From Siphonodentalium dalli (Eukaryota > Mollusca > Scaphopoda > Gadilida > Siphonodentaliidae): a stretch of DNA of 64,000 bases. Position 1 is the first letter of the stretch, and every line of letters begins with the position of its first letter. The notes beneath the pieces are model-generated. The model was not told the DNA's origin, ran no database searches, and saw only the letters and a program-made list of their open reading frames with translations. Shown one piece after another: positions 60,998 to 64,000 of this stretch. The stretch covers positions 201,463,959-201,527,958 of the forward strand of contig CP136062.1 in the NCBI GenBank assembly GCA_032622095.1, in the 5' to 3' direction. The translations under genes were made by a program, and so were the position numbers.

Positions 60998-62720
60998 TAG
61001 CTCACCTCACGAAGTCTCCGGTGGAACTATAGTCATCACTCCTCGTCCGTCGTCCGTCCATCCGTCCGTCCGTCAATAATTCTTTGAACATCTTCTCCTC
61101 TGATTCCATTGGACGGAATGGGTTCATATTTGGTGTGGATGTTCCCTTGGTGACCCCCATTCAGATTTGTTCAAATGAGGTCACTGGGTCAAATAGTTGC
61201 GAAGCCAGGGCCATAACTCTTTCCCTCCATAGTATTTCTTAAAACAACTTCTTGTCTAGAACCATTGGTCCGATTTAGCTTATATTTGGTATGAAGGGTT
61301 CTTGAATGACTAGGGTTCAGATTTGTTCAAATGAGGTCACCAGGTTGATTAGTTGAGAAACCAGGGCCATAACTATATTCCTCATAGTAATTCTTAGAAT
61401 GACATCTTCTCAAGAAAGATTGGGCCGTTTTTGCGTATATTTGGTACGGAGGGACATAATGGGTGAATGGAGTTTTTTTTCAAATTGGGTCACTGGGTCA
61501 AATAGGGGCAGAGCCAGGGACATAACTCTAAATACAAAAAAAGTAATTTTTACATTTTGATCTTTGATTTTTTTAGACACATCACAGCTACCCACCCCAT
61601 CCCACCTCCTGTCCCTGCCACACCATGCTGTACCAACAGTATCATACCATATTATCTCTGCCTACTTCACCCCATTAAAATCCTTGTTTTTATCACAGCT
61701 GTAGGAGTAACACAATACATTGGTATTGCTCTGCAAAATGTTTGCCATCTCCATGTCAACAGGTCTCCCAGACATTCTGGTAGCTGATAGTGGCTTTATG
61801 AATGGAATGTTATCCCATGTTATCTCAGATATAAATTACCTATTTGACTGATAAAGTTTATTTTTACTATTAATATTAACCATTTCATGACCAGAGTTGT
61901 GCTGGTGAGAGCAATGAAGACCCTATGCTTGTGCATTCTCTTATATATGTTCCCATGGGGAGCCTCCCATATAAAAGAGAATGCACTGGCTTTCAAGGTC
62001 ATGGAAATTTTGTTAAGCCAATATAGTCAGGAATTCGAATAAATCATGTATGTCATATTATTGCAGGGATGTCCCTACTGTGTTGGGGGTGATTTACAGA
62101 TTTGTTCAATGAAATGTAATTTTTGAGCTCACATCTTCTCTAGACTGAATGGGTTCATATTTGGTGTGGATGTTCCCTAGGTGACTCACATTCAGATTTG
62201 TTCAAATGAGGTCACTCTGTCAAATGGTTATGAAGGCAGGGCCATAACTCTTGCCATCCATAGTAATTCTTAAAAACGAGTTCTTCTGCTGTACCATCAG
62301 GTTGAATGGGTTCATATTTGGTATGAAGGGTCCTTGGTTGACCCTGAGTTCAGATTTTTTTCAAATGGGGTCATTTGTTTTAAATGGGGTCACCTGGTCA
62401 ACTAGGGGCTAAGCAAAGGACCGTTTTCCTCTTAATATGCTTCCTTCACACGGACCATCAGGTCTATTTTACTGATATTTAGTATGAAGGGTTCTTTGGT
62501 GTCTGGGATTCAAATTTATTCAGATGGGGTCACCAGATTAAATAGAGTGGGACCAGGGACATAACTGTATGTCTCTATAGTAATACTTAAAATGTCTTCT
62601 CAAAAGAGGTTGGACTATTTAGCTTACATATAGTATGGAGGATCCTTTAGTGACTGATATTCAGATTTGTTAACATGAGGTCAACCTGTTAAGAAATGAC
62701 GGGGCTATGGGGACTTCACT
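60998..62720 (+). repeat. Tandem ~165-bp repeat tract, partly interrupted
   Basis: CAGATTTGTTCAAATGAGGT, GGGCCATAACTCTT and GGTTCATATTTGGTRTG recur from 61080 to 61530 and 62120 to 62680. A CCGT-rich run precedes it. Unrelated sequence at 61560-62080 includes the solo hairpin at 61928-61989. Confidence 0.75.
61928..61989. repeat. Solo hairpin related to the piggyBac-type MITE hairpins
   Basis: GTGCATTCTCTTATATATG pairs with ATATAAAAGAGAATGCAC around a short loop. MITE ends and TTAA flanks are absent. Confidence 0.65.
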
Positions 62721-63333
62721 TAAAACATCTACCTTGGAACTACCTGACTGATTAATCTGACACATATATATGGTGTTTTCGGGTCCATGGATAATTGGGC
62801 TTCAAACATGTCTAAATAGTTTATAAAAAGGTGCTTGTGAGATTGGAAATTTCGAACAATTGAGAAAGTTTGAGACGTCAGTTGTGAAATTCCAACCTAA
62901 GACTTGGTAGTCTGGAGCCCGGTCAGGAGGGGATATGTTGAGCTGAAGGGGGTGATCTGTAGTGTTCCATTGGTAATTTAAAGCTAGATATTCACCGATG
63001 GACATGAAGTCTCTCAAGCCACATATCCTGTTTAGATCTACTTCTTTTAAAGTGATTATGAAAAGTTCTGACTGTTATGGTCTCAAGAGTCCCAGTCTTA
63101 TCAGTCTTTGCAGTCTGGTGAGCGACCCCACAGTCTTTGACTGTCTTGATTTTTTCAGTATCCGAGTTGAGTTGTTGGGATAGCTAATCGGTATGATAAC
63201 TTGCTCCTTATATCTTTGAAATTGAAAGCGTGACTTCGTTCTGGCCGCCATTTTCGAGCAAGAAGGAGTTGAGGGCACTCAGTTGCGCCCAATCAATGAA
63301 TGGCTCTAACACGTCTACGCCATTTTTGGCGGT
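62721..63333 (+). other. Downstream of the second oxidase gene, no supported exon
   Basis: No repeat with clear ends is seen. This should contain the 3' untranslated region of the minus-strand paralog, but I cannot place its polyadenylation site. Confidence 0.4.
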
Positions 63334-63456
63334 TTATAGTTTGGACTTCATCACGGCCGCATCTTGTATAGTCTCTTCAACGAGACCTGCAGCATAAATT
63401 GCTGTTCCCCAACTCAGCGCTACTCCATTTGCTCCGTGCCCGTAATTGTGGACGAC
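63334..63456 (-). CDS. D-aspartate oxidase-like paralog, terminal exon only
   Basis: This is the last exon (123 bp) of a second D-amino acid oxidase family gene; the rest lies right of the window. The acceptor is TTTTTCACAG|GTCGTC. It reads VVHNYGHGANGVALSWGTAI, the DAO signature, then an amphipathic tail and KSKL with stop TAA at 63336-63334. The exon boundary and phase equal those of exon 10 of the DDO gene at 57145, so the two are paralogs. The SKL end implies peroxisomal import. The substrate class (D-aspartate or neutral D-amino acids) cannot be decided from this exon; similarity to the neighbour favours D-aspartate. It is convergent with the first gene. Confidence 0.85.
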   Translation of the reverse strand, partial: VVHNYGHGANGVALSWGTAIYAAGLVEETIQDAAVMKSKL

Positions 63457-63544
63457 CTGTGAAAAATAAATGCTATATATTAATCAGACCTTGCTCCTCT
63501 GTATATATATAGTGTCATATGCACTCATAAGTAGGCAGGATATA

Positions 63545-63730
63545 CAAGAACACCATAGTCAGAAATGGTAACGCTCTCAAGATCATATATGTACCCATGA
63601 TTGTAATTATTGGTTCGCAGTTCGACTTTTAATCTGTCCAAAAATTCCCATTCTATAAATAAAACGCTCATGCGCCCAATGTAATTAAGAAATAGCAGAA
63701 CATTATACACGCGGAGCGCGGAATAAGACA
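63545..63730 (+). repeat. Sequence shared with 42735-43110
   Basis: It is a shorter version, without the ~200-bp insert, of the block upstream of the first oxidase gene. It lies in the intron before the paralog's last exon. Confidence 0.6.
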
Positions 63731-63812
63731 CCATGCACACACAATGTTCTCCACCAGCGATCGTCCACCAATACCAGTGCTGTTGCTTGGCAGAGACGAA
63801 CACAGATGGGTT

Positions 63813-64000
63813 AAAGGTGCATATTCAGATTAAACGCCCATAAATTACTATTTATTTGTCTTCGGGTGTAATAATTATCTGATTGAGCCGAGGGACCCAC
63901 CCATCAAAGCTCAGAGTCACTAAATATCGATTTTTGAAATCTATTATTTTTCACCACCGGTAATATTTGGCCACCTGGCAAAAATCAGCTGATATCTTAC
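63813..64000 (-). mobile_element. TTAAAGGTACTCAATCC-family repeat, truncated by the window end
   Basis: It starts TTAAAGGTGCATATTCAGAT and shares GGACCCACCCATCAAAGCTC and ATATCGATTTTTGAAAT with copies at 56650 and 57416. Confidence 0.6.

Noticed and set aside
1-64000. tRNA, rRNA or selenocysteine-insertion structures
   Set aside because: I saw no cloverleaf with intact B-box, no rRNA core words and no SECIS-like element that I could support by eye. A covariance-model search would be decisive.

Overview
The window is AT-rich, intron-dense animal DNA. The two recognisable proteins (SEPSECS and D-aspartate oxidase), the phase-consistent GT-AG introns and the very dense load of small DNA transposons suit a marine invertebrate, most likely a lophotrochozoan such as a bivalve mollusc. 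That placement is inference; nothing here fixes the species. No rRNA or tRNA gene, CRISPR array or prokaryotic operon was recognised.

Layout. (1) 1-22210 holds the 5' two thirds or more of a minus-strand SEPSECS gene: nine coding exons from 22210 down to 2597, all with intact splice sites and phases. The last roughly 100 codons lie left of the window. Its introns are full of nonautonomous transposons: hAT-type MITEs with 8-bp target duplications, piggyBac-type MITEs with TTAA targets, TA-flanked foldback elements and Helitron-like elements. Three insertions sit within about 50 bp of splice sites. (2) 23833-28095 can be read as a four-exon plus-strand gene for a 120-residue protein I do not recognise. 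It is divergent from SEPSECS. Its last two exons lie between two arrays of ACC-RY-GGT repeats that look like the termini of one foldback element. (3) 28260-45170 has no gene I can support. It holds Helitron-like elements with internal tandem repeats, an ACTTAAGT palindrome cluster, a 5.1-kb inverted repeat (35181-40252) whose inner arms carry diverged but matching reading frames, and a hAT-like element with a perfect target duplication. (4) 45178-57261 is a complete ten-exon plus-strand D-aspartate oxidase gene (334 residues, FAD motif, DAO signature, peroxisomal SKL terminus). (5) 57262-63333 is repeat-rich. (6) 63334-63456 is the terminal exon of a second D-aspartate oxidase-like gene on the minus strand, also ending in SKL, convergent with the first.

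Roles. SEPSECS makes selenocysteinyl-tRNA in the cytosol. The two oxidase paralogs would act in peroxisomes on acidic D-amino acids, which are abundant in molluscs. I see no functional link between the two pathways; adjacency alone is not evidence of one. No clear novel system was found. The leads most worth checking are the foldback-bracketed exons of the orphan gene, the paired frames inside the 5.1-kb inverted repeat, the altered active-site loop of the oxidase and the transposon insertions at SEPSECS splice sites.
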